A stretch of 31,472 bases of DNA from Candidatus Pelagibacterales bacterium. Lineage in GTDB: Bacteria; Pseudomonadota; Alphaproteobacteria; TMED109. The number at the start of each line of letters is the position of its first letter. Within the stretch, counting starts at the first letter, position 1. The stretch is from positions 11,875-43,346 of the forward strand of contig PCCU01000027.1 in the NCBI GenBank assembly GCA_002732015.1, read 5' to 3'. This document shows, in pieces, positions 1 through 7,687 of this stretch. A program made the position numbers and the translations under genes. Below the pieces are notes generated by a model. The model was not told the origin of the DNA and searched no databases. It saw only the letters and a list, made by a program, of their open reading frames with translations.

Positions 1-93
1 TCAGCTATTTCAACATTAAACAAAAAACTTTTGTTTTTTATTATTACTGATCCAAACTTTAATTCGGAAGCACATATAAAGCTAAAATATTGA
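1..93 (+). CDS. Possible C-terminal tail of an upstream gene (partial)
   Basis: The first frame is open from base 1 to a TGA at 91-93, giving about 30 residues ending in ...HIKLKY. The other two plus-strand frames close earlier. A terminator-like hairpin starts at this stop codon, which fits a gene ending here. The peptide is too short to assign to a family. It could also be non-coding AT-rich DNA, so confidence is low. Confidence 0.3.
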   Translation, partial: SAISTLNKKLLFFIITDPNFNSEAHIKLKY

Positions 94-132
94 AAAAATA
101 AAAAGAAGAAGAAAAAAATTTTTATTTTTTTT
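93..132 (+). terminator. A:T-only terminator-like hairpin
   Basis: Bases 93-104 (six A, T, five A) are the exact reverse complement of bases 119-130 (five T, A, six T). The 14-base loop is GA-rich and two further Ts follow. The stem has no G:C pair, so it is weaker than a classical intrinsic terminator, but it sits right on the stop codon of the possible upstream gene. A second smaller perfect A:T-rich hairpin lies at 18-36 (8-bp stem, 3-base loop). Confidence 0.35.
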
Positions 133-162
133 AAGTGCATATTCTTAAATCTTTTATAAAAT
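131..162 (+). promoter_or_regulatory. Weak promoter candidate for the symporter gene
   Basis: TATAAA at 155-160 resembles a -10 box, and a poor -35-like TTAAGT lies 18 bases upstream at 131-136. The -10 box ends only 8 bases before the ATG at 169, and no Shine-Dalgarno sequence lies between them. If it is used, the mRNA would be nearly leaderless. In DNA this AT-rich, TATAAA also arises by chance. Confidence 0.22.
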
Positions 163-168
163 AATTAT

Positions 169-1392
169 ATGGATTTATCAAAAAAAATTTTTTTAGCTCT
201 AGGAATAGGTTTTTTCTTAGGATCTCTATTTAATTACCTCGGGGTTATGCAAGAAAAATTTTTTATAGACTTTATTGAAATTCCAGGAAGCTTGTTTATA
301 TCTTCTCTCAAAATGCTAATAGTTCCCGTAGTATTTTTTTCTATAGTTAGCGGAGTATCAAACTTAAGTAATGTATCTACATTAGGAAGGATAGGAACAA
401 TTTCTGTAATATTATATTTAATAACAACATGTATAGCTATAACTTTAGCACTTATTTTTTCTAATATAATTGATCCTGGAATTAAAAAAAATATCACTGG
501 GCTAGAAACAGTTTTAAAACAAGAAGCTCCTGCTTTAAAAGACGTTATTATTAATATTGTGCCTAGTAATATATTTAAAGCCTTTACAGAAGCAAATATG
601 CTTCAAGTAATTTTCTTTGCTTTAATATTTGGTATCACATTGAATTTAATTAAAAAAAATAATGTTAAGTTAAAAGATGGAATTCTCTTATTAAATGATC
701 TATTTTTAAAAATGATTGAGGTCATAATGCATATTGCCCCCTATGGAGTTTTCTTTCTAATATTTAAAACATTTCTAACTCAAGGTTTCGAAACTATTTT
801 CGAATTAGGAGAATATTTCTTTACAGTTTTACTAGTATTAATTATTCATTTAATTTTTACTTATGGAGGTCTTTTATTAATATTAGGAAAAATTAATATT
901 TTCAAATTTTTTTCTAAGATGAAAAACTCAATGCTATTTGCATTTTCTACCTCTAGTAGCGCTGCTACAATCCCTGTTAATTTGAAAACTGTCGAGGAAA
1001 ATTTGGGTGTAAAAAAATCAGTTGCATCATTTACAGTACCGCTAGGCGCAACAATTAATATGGATGGAACTGCGATAATGCAAGGAGTAGCTACCGTTTT
1101 TATAGCAAATACTTATGGTATTGACCTTAGTGTAGCTGATTTTATGTCAGTTATATTAGTTGCTACCTTAGCATCAATAGGAACAGCAGGCGTTCCAGGT
1201 GTAGGGCTTATAATGCTTACTATGGTATTAAATCAGGTCGGGTTGCCAGTAGAAGGAATAGCCTTAATAATTGGTATAGATAGGATTTTAGATATGACTA
1301 GAACAGCTGTAAATGTAACAGGTGACGCAACAATATCATGCATAGTTGCTAAAATTGAAAAAAAGTTAGACCTTAAAAAGATCAACTCTTAG
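169..1392 (+). CDS. Dicarboxylate/amino acid:cation (sodium) symporter, GltP/GltPh type
   Basis: A 407-residue inner-membrane secondary transporter of the DAACS family (glutamate, aspartate or C4-dicarboxylates, driven by Na+ or H+). The family signatures are present: the SSSAATIP re-entrant loop HP1, NMDGT in TM7, GVPGVG in HP2, and the TM8 motif DMTRTAVNVTGD. The residues matching GltPh D390, D394, R397, T398, N401 and D405 are D371, D375, R378, T379, N382 and D386. The arginine that binds the substrate side-chain carboxylate is therefore kept, favouring acidic amino acids or dicarboxylates over neutral ones. Length is normal. The gene stands alone on the plus strand, has no Shine-Dalgarno, and its last 11 bases overlap the convergent sulfurtransferase gene. 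Exact substrate is not decidable here. Confidence 0.9.
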   Translation: MDLSKKIFLALGIGFFLGSLFNYLGVMQEKFFIDFIEIPGSLFISSLKMLIVPVVFFSIVSGVSNLSNVSTLGRIGTISVILYLITTCIAITLALIFSNIIDPGIKKNITGLETVLKQEAPALKDVIINIVPSNIFKAFTEANMLQVIFFALIFGITLNLIKKNNVKLKDGILLLNDLFLKMIEVIMHIAPYGVFFLIFKTFLTQGFETIFELGEYFFTVLLVLIIHLIFTYGGLLLILGKINIFKFFSKMKNSMLFAFSTSSSAATIPVNLKTVEENLGVKKSVASFTVPLGATINMDGTAIMQGVATVFIANTYGIDLSVADFMSVILVATLASIGTAGVPGVGLIMLTMVLNQVGLPVEGIALIIGIDRILDMTRTAVNVTGDATISCIVAKIEKKLDLKKINS

Positions 1393-2197
1393 TTCTTAAG
1401 TACCATTCTGTCCAAGAACCATCATACACACTCCAATTTAAGTTTCCTATAATTGACAATGAGAAAGCTAAAGAACAAGCACTTATACCTGACCCACAGG
1501 TACAAATAATTTTGTCATTATTTTTAATTTTTTTTTTTAAAATATCTCTAATTTTGCTTTTTGTTTTAAAAAATCCATTCAGCTCTAACAATGGAAATTC
1601 TAAGTTTTTACTTCCTTCTATATTACCTCTTCCAATATTTTTTCTAGGCTCAGGATCTAATTTGAAAAACCTTCTAGTTGGTCTTGCGTCTAAAATAGAA
1701 TAGTTTTTTTTTTGCTTTTTTACACGTAATAGTTCTTCATAAGTAAAATTTAATTTTTTTTTAACTCTACCTACCTTATACTTCGTTTGTTTTATTTTTT
1801 CTGGGCCAGATATTATTTCACCGCTTGCAAAGGTCCATGCTTTAAAACCTCCATTTAAAATATATACTTTTTTGTGCCCGAAATACTTAAACATCCACCA
1901 AACTCTTGGTGAACTTAAAACACCTTCTCTACAATAAACTATTATAATATCATTAGATTTAACCCCTAGGTCAGATACTTTATTTTCAAATATACTTTTA
2001 CTTGGAAGCATATGAGGAAGATTAGCATTTAAGTCACATATATCGTCAATATCAAAGAAAGCTGCTTTTGGTATTCTTTTATTTGTATATTCTTTTTTAG
2101 GATTCCTATTAACATTTGGTAAATACCAAGAGGCATCTAGTATCTTTATATTTTTTTTTTTAAGATTTTTTTTTAACCAATGTGCATTTATTAACAT
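1382..2197 (-). CDS. sseA: Sulfurtransferase (3-mercaptopyruvate/thiosulfate type)
   Basis: A 271-residue protein with two tandem rhodanese domains. The catalytic loop of the C-terminal domain reads CGSGISAC with the nucleophile at C234. A CG-S-G loop is typical of 3-mercaptopyruvate sulfurtransferases rather than thiosulfate rhodaneses (CRKG). The N-terminal domain has a CREGVLSS stretch near residue 89 but is normally the inactive half. No signal peptide is seen, so it is probably cytoplasmic. It would transfer sulfur from mercaptopyruvate to thiophilic acceptors. It starts 4 bases after the cysteine synthase gene, so the two are very likely co-transcribed and both belong to cysteine/sulfur metabolism. 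An A11 tract lies near its 5' end (2151-2161). Confidence 0.87.
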   Translation of the reverse strand: MLINAHWLKKNLKKKNIKILDASWYLPNVNRNPKKEYTNKRIPKAAFFDIDDICDLNANLPHMLPSKSIFENKVSDLGVKSNDIIIVYCREGVLSSPRVWWMFKYFGHKKVYILNGGFKAWTFASGEIISGPEKIKQTKYKVGRVKKKLNFTYEELLRVKKQKKNYSILDARPTRRFFKLDPEPRKNIGRGNIEGSKNLEFPLLELNGFFKTKSKIRDILKKKIKNNDKIICTCGSGISACSLAFSLSIIGNLNWSVYDGSWTEWYLRTKS

Positions 2198-2201
2198 ATT
2201 T

Positions 2202-3194
2202 TTACAACCAGTTTGGGTACGTTAACCCTTTAGAATCTAAATATTCTTTATTAAATATTTTATTAGAATACCTGCTAGCATAATCACACAATATAGTTAC
2301 TATTGTTTTGTTAGGACCTAAGTGATTAGCAAGTTTTATTGCTCCAGCTATATTAATACCACTACTTGGACCTAGAAATAGACCTTCTTCTCTGATTAAA
2401 TCATAAACTATGTTTAATGCAGATTGATCAGAAATTTTAAAGGCTCCATCAAATTCTATATTTTCTATATTTTTGGTAATTCTACTTTGTCCTATGCCTT
2501 CAGTTATAGAACTGTAAGCAGCCTTAGAACTTCCTTTTCTAATATATGAATACATCCCTGAACCATATGGGTCTGCGCAGAAAACTTTAATATTTTTATT
2601 TTTATGTTTTAGCCCTAAAAAGTTACCAGCTAATGTGCCACCTGTTCCTATAGAACAAATAAATCCGTCTAACTTACCCTGAGTTTGTTCCCATATTTCA
2701 TTTGAGGTAGTTTCTAAATGAGCTCTTCTATTTGCAAGATTATCAAATTGATTAGACCAATTTGCATTTTTTTCTTCAGCAATTTTTTTTGATAGCTGTA
2801 TATAATTTTTTGGGTCTGTAAAAGGAGCTTTCTCTGTTAAAACTACTTTTGCTCCTAACTGTTTTAATAAATCAATTTTTTCTTTGCTTTGATCATTAGG
2901 CATAACAATAATAGTTTTATATCCCATTGCACTTCCTATCACAGTTAAACCTATTCCTGTATTACCTCCTGTACCTTCAACAATAATTTTACTGTTAAGA
3001 TTTTTTTCTAATTTAAGATCTTTTATTATATATAATGCAGCCCTATCTTTTACAGACTGTCCAGGATTTAAAAACTCAGCTTTGCCCAAAATGTTGCATT
3101 GGGTTATTTCAGATGCTTTTTTTAATTTTATTAATGGCGTATTTCCTACTTCATCTATTATACTTTCTGAGAAGAAGTTTATGTTCCTATCCAT
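2202..3194 (-). CDS. cysK: Cysteine synthase (O-acetylserine sulfhydrylase)
   Basis: A fold-type II PLP enzyme that makes cysteine from O-acetylserine and sulfide. Counting from the ATG at 3194 (330 residues), the N-terminus carries GNTPLIKLK, the PLP lysine is K49 in SVKDR, and the phosphate/substrate loops GGNTGIG, GTGGTLAG and GPSSGIN follow. An ATG at 3221 would add nine residues but overlaps the upstream permease gene by 35 bases and has no ribosome-binding site. The ATG at 3194 follows a purine-rich AAGAATAAGA and overlaps by only 8 bases, so I prefer it. Close relatives include cystathionine beta-synthase-like enzymes, but no CBS domains follow. It lies between the PedC-like permease and the sulfurtransferase. 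Confidence 0.88.
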   Translation of the reverse strand: MDRNINFFSESIIDEVGNTPLIKLKKASEITQCNILGKAEFLNPGQSVKDRAALYIIKDLKLEKNLNSKIIVEGTGGNTGIGLTVIGSAMGYKTIIVMPNDQSKEKIDLLKQLGAKVVLTEKAPFTDPKNYIQLSKKIAEEKNANWSNQFDNLANRRAHLETTSNEIWEQTQGKLDGFICSIGTGGTLAGNFLGLKHKNKNIKVFCADPYGSGMYSYIRKGSSKAAYSSITEGIGQSRITKNIENIEFDGAFKISDQSALNIVYDLIREEGLFLGPSSGINIAGAIKLANHLGPNKTIVTILCDYASRYSNKIFNKEYLDSKGLTYPNWL

Positions 3195-4023
3195 TCTTAT
3201 TCTTAGATTTTTTAATAACATTATTTTGAGGGTTATATCCTCTCACTGCTAAAAATAAAAAAATTAAAGTACATATCAAACATACTAGAAACCCATCTAA
3301 ATAAAAACTTCTTAGGCTGGCTGCCCTTATCATTTCTACTCCATAGGTAAATGGATTTAACTTTGCTATATAATAGATATACAATGCACCATTATCAATT
3401 AGCCTCCATAACGGATATAGGGCTGAGGAGATAAAAAACATTGGAAATATAACAAAATTCATTGTTCCTGCAAAATTTTCTAATTGTTTTATATAGACAG
3501 ATAATAAAAGACCTAAAGACCCAAGCATTAATCCAAATAATACAATAAAAGGAAATGCAAAAAGCCAACCCGTGTAACTAGTTAAAAATGGAGTATAAAA
3601 ATTTACAATAGGTAGACAAATAATTAAAAAACAATAAGCTTGTATTATTGATAAAATGGTACCTGCAATCAATTTTGATACTAACATATACCACCTTGGC
3701 AAAGGAACTGTAAGTAAAATTTTCATTACTCCCATCTCTCTATCATATACCATAGATAAAGAAGACTGCATCCCACTAAACAATAAAACCATTCCCAACA
3801 ACCCAGGAGTTATATACTCAAAATAATTCACGTTTTGAGTAGGATAAAAGTTTATTAATCCTGGATCTATTCCTCTAGCGGTTCCAACCCCTGCTGCAAA
3901 TACAAATAACCAAAGTGCTGGCCTCACTATAGCAGAAAAAAGTCTTCCTTTTTGATTAGAAAACTTAATGATTTCTCTAATTGATAAACCTAAAAGAGCC
4001 GATATATAATGTTTTACGTTCAT
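3187..4023 (-). CDS. pedC: PQQ-system ABC transporter permease (PedC-like, ABC-2 type)
   Basis: A 278-residue integral membrane protein with about six hydrophobic segments and the ABC-2 permease layout: a cytoplasmic amphipathic start, then the long first periplasmic loop before ...YITPGLLGM. The neighbouring ATPase, periplasmic protein and beta-propeller make it a PedC-type permease (TIGR03861 class), found beside PQQ-dependent alcohol dehydrogenases. In Pseudomonas putida the PedA1A2BC system supports growth that depends on rare-earth elements. Substrate and direction are inferred, because ABC-2 permeases are usually exporters. The gap to the upstream gene is 10 bases. Its 3' end overlaps the cysteine synthase start. 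Confidence 0.8.
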   Translation of the reverse strand: MNVKHYISALLGLSIREIIKFSNQKGRLFSAIVRPALWLFVFAAGVGTARGIDPGLINFYPTQNVNYFEYITPGLLGMVLLFSGMQSSLSMVYDREMGVMKILLTVPLPRWYMLVSKLIAGTILSIIQAYCFLIICLPIVNFYTPFLTSYTGWLFAFPFIVLFGLMLGSLGLLLSVYIKQLENFAGTMNFVIFPMFFISSALYPLWRLIDNGALYIYYIAKLNPFTYGVEMIRAASLRSFYLDGFLVCLICTLIFLFLAVRGYNPQNNVIKKSKNKNG

Positions 4024-4033
4024 AATTATTAAT

Positions 4034-5212
4034 TTAACATTTTTTTTCTAATTGAATAATACCAAGGGTATCTAAATTATTTTTACTGTTTTTAAAAGTC
4101 TCAATAGGGGCAACTTCTGTAACCCAGTTGTTTGAGGAAACTAGAAGTATCGTCTGTCTTAATTGCCTATTGATATCCCTATAATTTAAACTGATACCTT
4201 TAGACCCGTCTACTTTAAACTCCTCGCTTACTAAAAAATTTTTTATAACCTGGGGTTCAGTTGACTTAGTTCTAAGAATACTTTCTAAAATGCTTTTAAC
4301 TGCTATCCAGGATGCCCAATCCTTTTCTTGCATTCTTCTATTAAATTTTCTTTCAAATCTTCCATTTACTTGAGGGGCACCATGTCTCATATATGACCAA
4401 TGCCATGCTTTTGGCGACAATCCAGAGGAACCTAATACAGCCACAGGGGTCATAGTGGCGTAAGGGACCCCTAAAGCAAATTCACCGTCAATATCTGAGA
4501 TAAAAATACTTTTAAACTTTCTGCCTTTTGTTAAAAAAGATAAATCATTTTTTTCCCTAACACGAGGATCGTTTGAATTTACAAAAGTTTTTTCTTTCAC
4601 TATTTTGATACCAAACTTTTTTGAAGACTCCTTAAATGAAGTGCTTAAAAAAGCATCCTCATTTAGACTTCCTGTTAATATTAAAGTTTTATTCCATTTT
4701 TTTTGAACTAAGAATTGAGCTAAAGCATCCGTTTTCATCATATCACTTGGATAAGTATGATATAAGTTATCTATACATCCATTTGTTCTCAGAGAGTTGT
4801 TTGAATTAGAGACATTAAAAAAAATTACTTGATTTTTATCTTTTATACTACTTTGGATACTTTTTAAATTTTTAAAATTGAGGTCCAATAAAATTGCATT
4901 GTATTCTTTAGGGCTTTCTGATTTAAAAAACTTTAATAATTTTTTTTCATCTACGTATCTTAAGTGTTTAAAAATAATTTTTGTTTTTGTTATTCTCTCA
5001 TATTTTTTTGAATCTATTATTCCTAACCTTGCACCATCTACTGCTCTTTGCACTTTGTTATGACTTGATCTAATATCAACAGGATGTCGTCCCCAATCTG
5101 TATATCTAATATCATTTTTTAAATCAATATATGCTACTCTAAAAATCTTAGTTTCTGCAGTAACATATATATTAGGAAAAAATAAAAATAAAGTTATAAG
5201 AAGTAATTTCAT
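4034..5212 (-). CDS. pedA1: Periplasmic substrate-binding protein of the PQQ-linked ABC system (PedA1-like)
   Basis: A 392-residue exported protein. The signal peptide is hydrophobic over residues 3-16, with likely cleavage after VTA (residue 19). The rest resembles a periplasmic-binding-protein type I fold of the TIGR03863 class. Features recalled from that family are a DIRYTDWGRHP region after the first strand, the RMQEKDWASWIAVK stretch, and a C-terminal part with RQLRQTILL and WVTEVAP. In P. putida the counterpart is PedA1. It probably captures a ligand, perhaps a lanthanide species or a small organic compound, for PedBC, but no metal-binding motif such as an EF hand is visible. One base separates it from the beta-propeller gene. 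Confidence 0.78.
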   Translation of the reverse strand: MKLLLITLFLFFPNIYVTAETKIFRVAYIDLKNDIRYTDWGRHPVDIRSSHNKVQRAVDGARLGIIDSKKYERITKTKIIFKHLRYVDEKKLLKFFKSESPKEYNAILLDLNFKNLKSIQSSIKDKNQVIFFNVSNSNNSLRTNGCIDNLYHTYPSDMMKTDALAQFLVQKKWNKTLILTGSLNEDAFLSTSFKESSKKFGIKIVKEKTFVNSNDPRVREKNDLSFLTKGRKFKSIFISDIDGEFALGVPYATMTPVAVLGSSGLSPKAWHWSYMRHGAPQVNGRFERKFNRRMQEKDWASWIAVKSILESILRTKSTEPQVIKNFLVSEEFKVDGSKGISLNYRDINRQLRQTILLVSSNNWVTEVAPIETFKNSKNNLDTLGIIQLEKKC

Positions 5213-5213
5213 A

Positions 5214-6188
5214 TTATTTCATAATTCTTACGGAGTGTGGAGTTTTTCCAACAGGAATAGCAGAGGTAGATAATAGTTTTTCTAAATCTATAATAGATAT
5301 ATCATCACTATTACCATTAGTAACAATAAGCTCTTTCTCATCTGCAGTAATATCAGCGCCCCAAACTCTATTACCTACCAGAATATATTTTTTTATTTCA
5401 TAAGTATTGACATCTACAACTGCAACATGGTTAGCATTTCCTAAAGTAACAAATACTAAATTATTCTTTTTTGCATACGCAAAATCAACAGGAGTAATTT
5501 GTTGTTCTCTAATTCCTTTTATAGTAAATTTAATAGTTTTCTTGATCTCTTGCTTAGTAGTATCTATAACTCCAACAGTGCCACTTAATTCATTACTAAC
5601 CCAATACTCAGTTCCTCCATTAACAAATAAACCTCTTCTGGGTCTATTTCCAACTAATATTTCATTAACTATTTTCTTTTCAATTGCATCTATTATAAGT
5701 ACTGAACTAGTTCCTTCTGAGGTTACATAAATTAGCTTGCCATCAGGAGAAAAATTTACTCCTTCAGGCTCTACTCCTACATCATTAATTCTTGCTATTA
5801 TTTTTTTATTATTAAGGTTAATTATAGTCAATTGATTGTCGTCTTCATTAGAAACGGCTGCGTAGTTATTATTATAATCTATATCAAATATTTCTGGATC
5901 ATCTCCTGTTTTTATTTGATCTAAAATTATTAGTTTTTTTGTATCTATTTCTAATATATGGTTTTCTTCGCTAACAACTACATAAAGCTTAGAAAAGTCA
6001 AAATTAAACTTTAAATCTCTAGGCCTTCCTCCCGTCTCTATTGTTTTTATAATTTTCTTTGATTGCTTTTCTAAAACAACTACAGTGTCGCTATTTTCAT
6101 TACTTACAAATATATATTTTGCATGCGAAGAAAATGTAAATATCATTAAATTAACACATAGGATAATTAGTATATTTAAATTGCACAT
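5214..6188 (-). CDS. pedA2: YVTN-type beta-propeller periplasmic protein (PedA2-like)
   Basis: A 324-residue protein with a signal peptide (hydrophobic residues 4-20, cleavage likely after SHA at residue 23). It is followed by repeated blades of about 40 residues of the type 'YIFVSNENSDTVVVLE', 'NYAAVSNEDDNQLTII', 'LIYVTSEGTSSVLII', 'EYWVSNELSGTVGVID' and 'ELIVTNGNSDDISIID'. This is the YVTN/NHL-like seven-bladed propeller of the TIGR03866 family (PQQ-dependent catabolism-associated beta-propeller). It is exported and probably acts with the PedA1-like binding protein. It is not itself a quinoprotein: it lacks the tryptophan-docking repeats of PQQ dehydrogenases. It is packed between PedB-like and PedA1-like genes with single-base gaps. 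Confidence 0.83.
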   Translation of the reverse strand: MCNLNILIILCVNLMIFTFSSHAKYIFVSNENSDTVVVLEKQSKKIIKTIETGGRPRDLKFNFDFSKLYVVVSEENHILEIDTKKLIILDQIKTGDDPEIFDIDYNNNYAAVSNEDDNQLTIINLNNKKIIARINDVGVEPEGVNFSPDGKLIYVTSEGTSSVLIIDAIEKKIVNEILVGNRPRRGLFVNGGTEYWVSNELSGTVGVIDTTKQEIKKTIKFTIKGIREQQITPVDFAYAKKNNLVFVTLGNANHVAVVDVNTYEIKKYILVGNRVWGADITADEKELIVTNGNSDDISIIDLEKLLSTSAIPVGKTPHSVRIMK

Positions 6189-6189
6189 A

Positions 6190-6927
6190 TTATTTTTCCT
6201 TAACTAATTTTAAAAAAGCCGCTTCCAAATTATTCTCTTTCGCAAAGCCTAAAATTTCTTTACTAGAACCAATTGCTATTATTTTTCCCTTATTTAAAAT
6301 TATAATTTTATCAGCTTTTTCTGCTTCGTCTACTAAATGAGTAGTCCATAAAACAGATAAGTTTTTAGAATTTTTAAGATAAAGTATTTTCTTTAATAAT
6401 TCTGCTCTACTGCCTGGGTCTAGACCTACCGTAGGTTCATCCATAAGGAGCATTTTAGGTTTATGTAGTAAAGATCTTATTAACTCTACTTTTCTTCTCT
6501 CGCCTCCAGATAAAGTTCTAACTTTATTATTTATTTTTTTTTCTAAGCCATTTTCATGTAATTCATTTTCAATTATTTTTTTTAAGCTTGAAACTCTAAG
6601 TCCATGCAGTCTAGCATGAAAAAGTAAATTTTCTTTTACACTCAACTCTAGATCGATAGTAGGCTGTTGAAAAACCACGCCTAGGCTTTTTAATGCTCCT
6701 ATGCTTTGACTTGCAACATTATTTCCATTAATAAAGCATTCCCCGCTGTCAGCACTTGCTAACCCTGTAATAATTGAAAATAAGGTAGACTTTCCTGCGC
6801 CATTTGGCCCTAATAGTACTACTAATTCGTTAGGTTTGAGTTTTAAGCAAATATTATTCAATGCCAAAAAAGGTCCGTAATACTTTTTTATATTATTTAT
6901 TTCTAACATAAAACTTTCTTTAAACAT
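6190..6927 (-). CDS. pedB: ABC transporter ATP-binding protein of the PQQ-linked system (PedB-like)
   Basis: A 245-residue ABC ATPase (TIGR03864 class). The motifs are intact: Walker A GPNGAGKST at 40-48, Q-loop VVFQQP near 85-89, signature LSGGE at 139-143, Walker B MLLMDEP with catalytic E164, and a switch histidine in TTHLVDEA. It energises the PedC-like permease. The ATG at 6927 has GGAG nine bases upstream. A second ATG at 6909 (MLEINNIKK) has a weaker AAAGAAAG and would remove six residues, so the start is not settled. The gene overlaps the preceding SsuB-like ATPase gene by 8 bases with the upstream start, so the two ABC systems are translationally linked. Confidence 0.85.
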   Translation of the reverse strand: MFKESFMLEINNIKKYYGPFLALNNICLKLKPNELVVLLGPNGAGKSTLFSIITGLASADSGECFINGNNVASQSIGALKSLGVVFQQPTIDLELSVKENLLFHARLHGLRVSSLKKIIENELHENGLEKKINNKVRTLSGGERRKVELIRSLLHKPKMLLMDEPTVGLDPGSRAELLKKILYLKNSKNLSVLWTTHLVDEAEKADKIIILNKGKIIAIGSSKEILGFAKENNLEAAFLKLVKEK

Positions 6928-7687
6928 TGGTGTTTACTCCCTCTAATATTTTTTTATTTTTACTAATTATATTTTTTCTAAAAGCTTCTATTTTTTCATC
7001 ATCAAGTTTCCTTGGTCTTTTAAAATTTATTTTTTTATCAAGTAAAACTCTAGAAGGGGCTGAAGACAAAAAAATTATTCTATCAGCTAAATAAATTGCC
7101 TCCCTTAAGTCATGTGTAACAAATATTATTGTTGTTGGTTCATTAGTCCATAAACTAATCAACATATCCCTTAATTTATTTGCCATCTCATCATCAAGAG
7201 AAACAAAGGGCTCATCTAATAAAAATAATTCTGGTTGACTCGAATATGATCTAGCTAAAGCAACTCTTCTTTGCATACCGCCAGATAATTGGCCGGGATA
7301 GTAGCCAAGAAACTTTTTTAGACCCATAATACTTAGAATTTCAGTAGCTCTGCCAGAGTCTCTTTGTTCTTTAGATAACACAACTTCTACATTCTCCAAT
7401 ACCGTAAGCCATGGTAGCAATCTAGGATTTTGGAACATATAAGCTATCCTAATGTCTTTTACTTTTTTTTCTTGATCAAAAATAATTTCACCATTTAAAT
7501 TTTTATCTAATCCAGATATAAGGTTTAGGAGTGTAGTTTTACCACATCCTGATGGACCTATAATAGAACAAAACTCTCCCTTTGAGACGTCAAATTTAAG
7601 TTTGCTTATGGCAGAGTGACTTTGTAATTTTCTATTATTTGTTTGAAAAACTTTTGATTTAATATTTATTTTTATTCCAGTAGCCAT
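6920..7687 (-). CDS. ABC importer ATP-binding protein, SsuB/TauB/NitT class
   Basis: A 255-residue ABC ATPase with Walker A GPSGCGKT at 44-51, Q-loop YMFQNPRLLPW, signature LSGGM at 134-138, Walker B LFLLDEP (E159) and the H-loop VTHDLREA. The 'RLLPWLTVLENV' element is typical of nitrate/sulfonate/taurine importer ATPases. I start it at the ATG at 7687, which overlaps the permease stop as TGATG and has GGAG six bases upstream. A GTG at 7699 is also in frame but has no such signal. It pairs with the permease and binding protein upstream in the operon. The substrate is unknown. Confidence 0.86.
   Translation of the reverse strand: MATGIKINIKSKVFQTNNRKLQSHSAISKLKFDVSKGEFCSIIGPSGCGKTTLLNLISGLDKNLNGEIIFDQEKKVKDIRIAYMFQNPRLLPWLTVLENVEVVLSKEQRDSGRATEILSIMGLKKFLGYYPGQLSGGMQRRVALARSYSSQPELFLLDEPFVSLDDEMANKLRDMLISLWTNEPTTIIFVTHDLREAIYLADRIIFLSSAPSRVLLDKKINFKRPRKLDDEKIEAFRKNIISKNKKILEGVNTNV

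Noticed and set aside
2151..2161. A11 tract near the start of the sulfurtransferase gene as a phase-variation site
   Set aside because: The gene is a metabolic enzyme, and runs of 10-11 A/T occur in many places here (for example near 1528, 1704, 13254 and 26212), so this is background composition.
4034..5212. Possible lanthanide-binding EF-hand in the PedA1-like protein
   Set aside because: I looked for DxDxDG-like loops and found none. Any metal role must be through a chelate or another site, so no motif claim is made.
5407..5730. 107-codon open frame antisense to the beta-propeller gene
   Set aside because: Its T/S/V-rich translation simply mirrors the propeller repeats on the other strand. 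No start signal or motif supports it.
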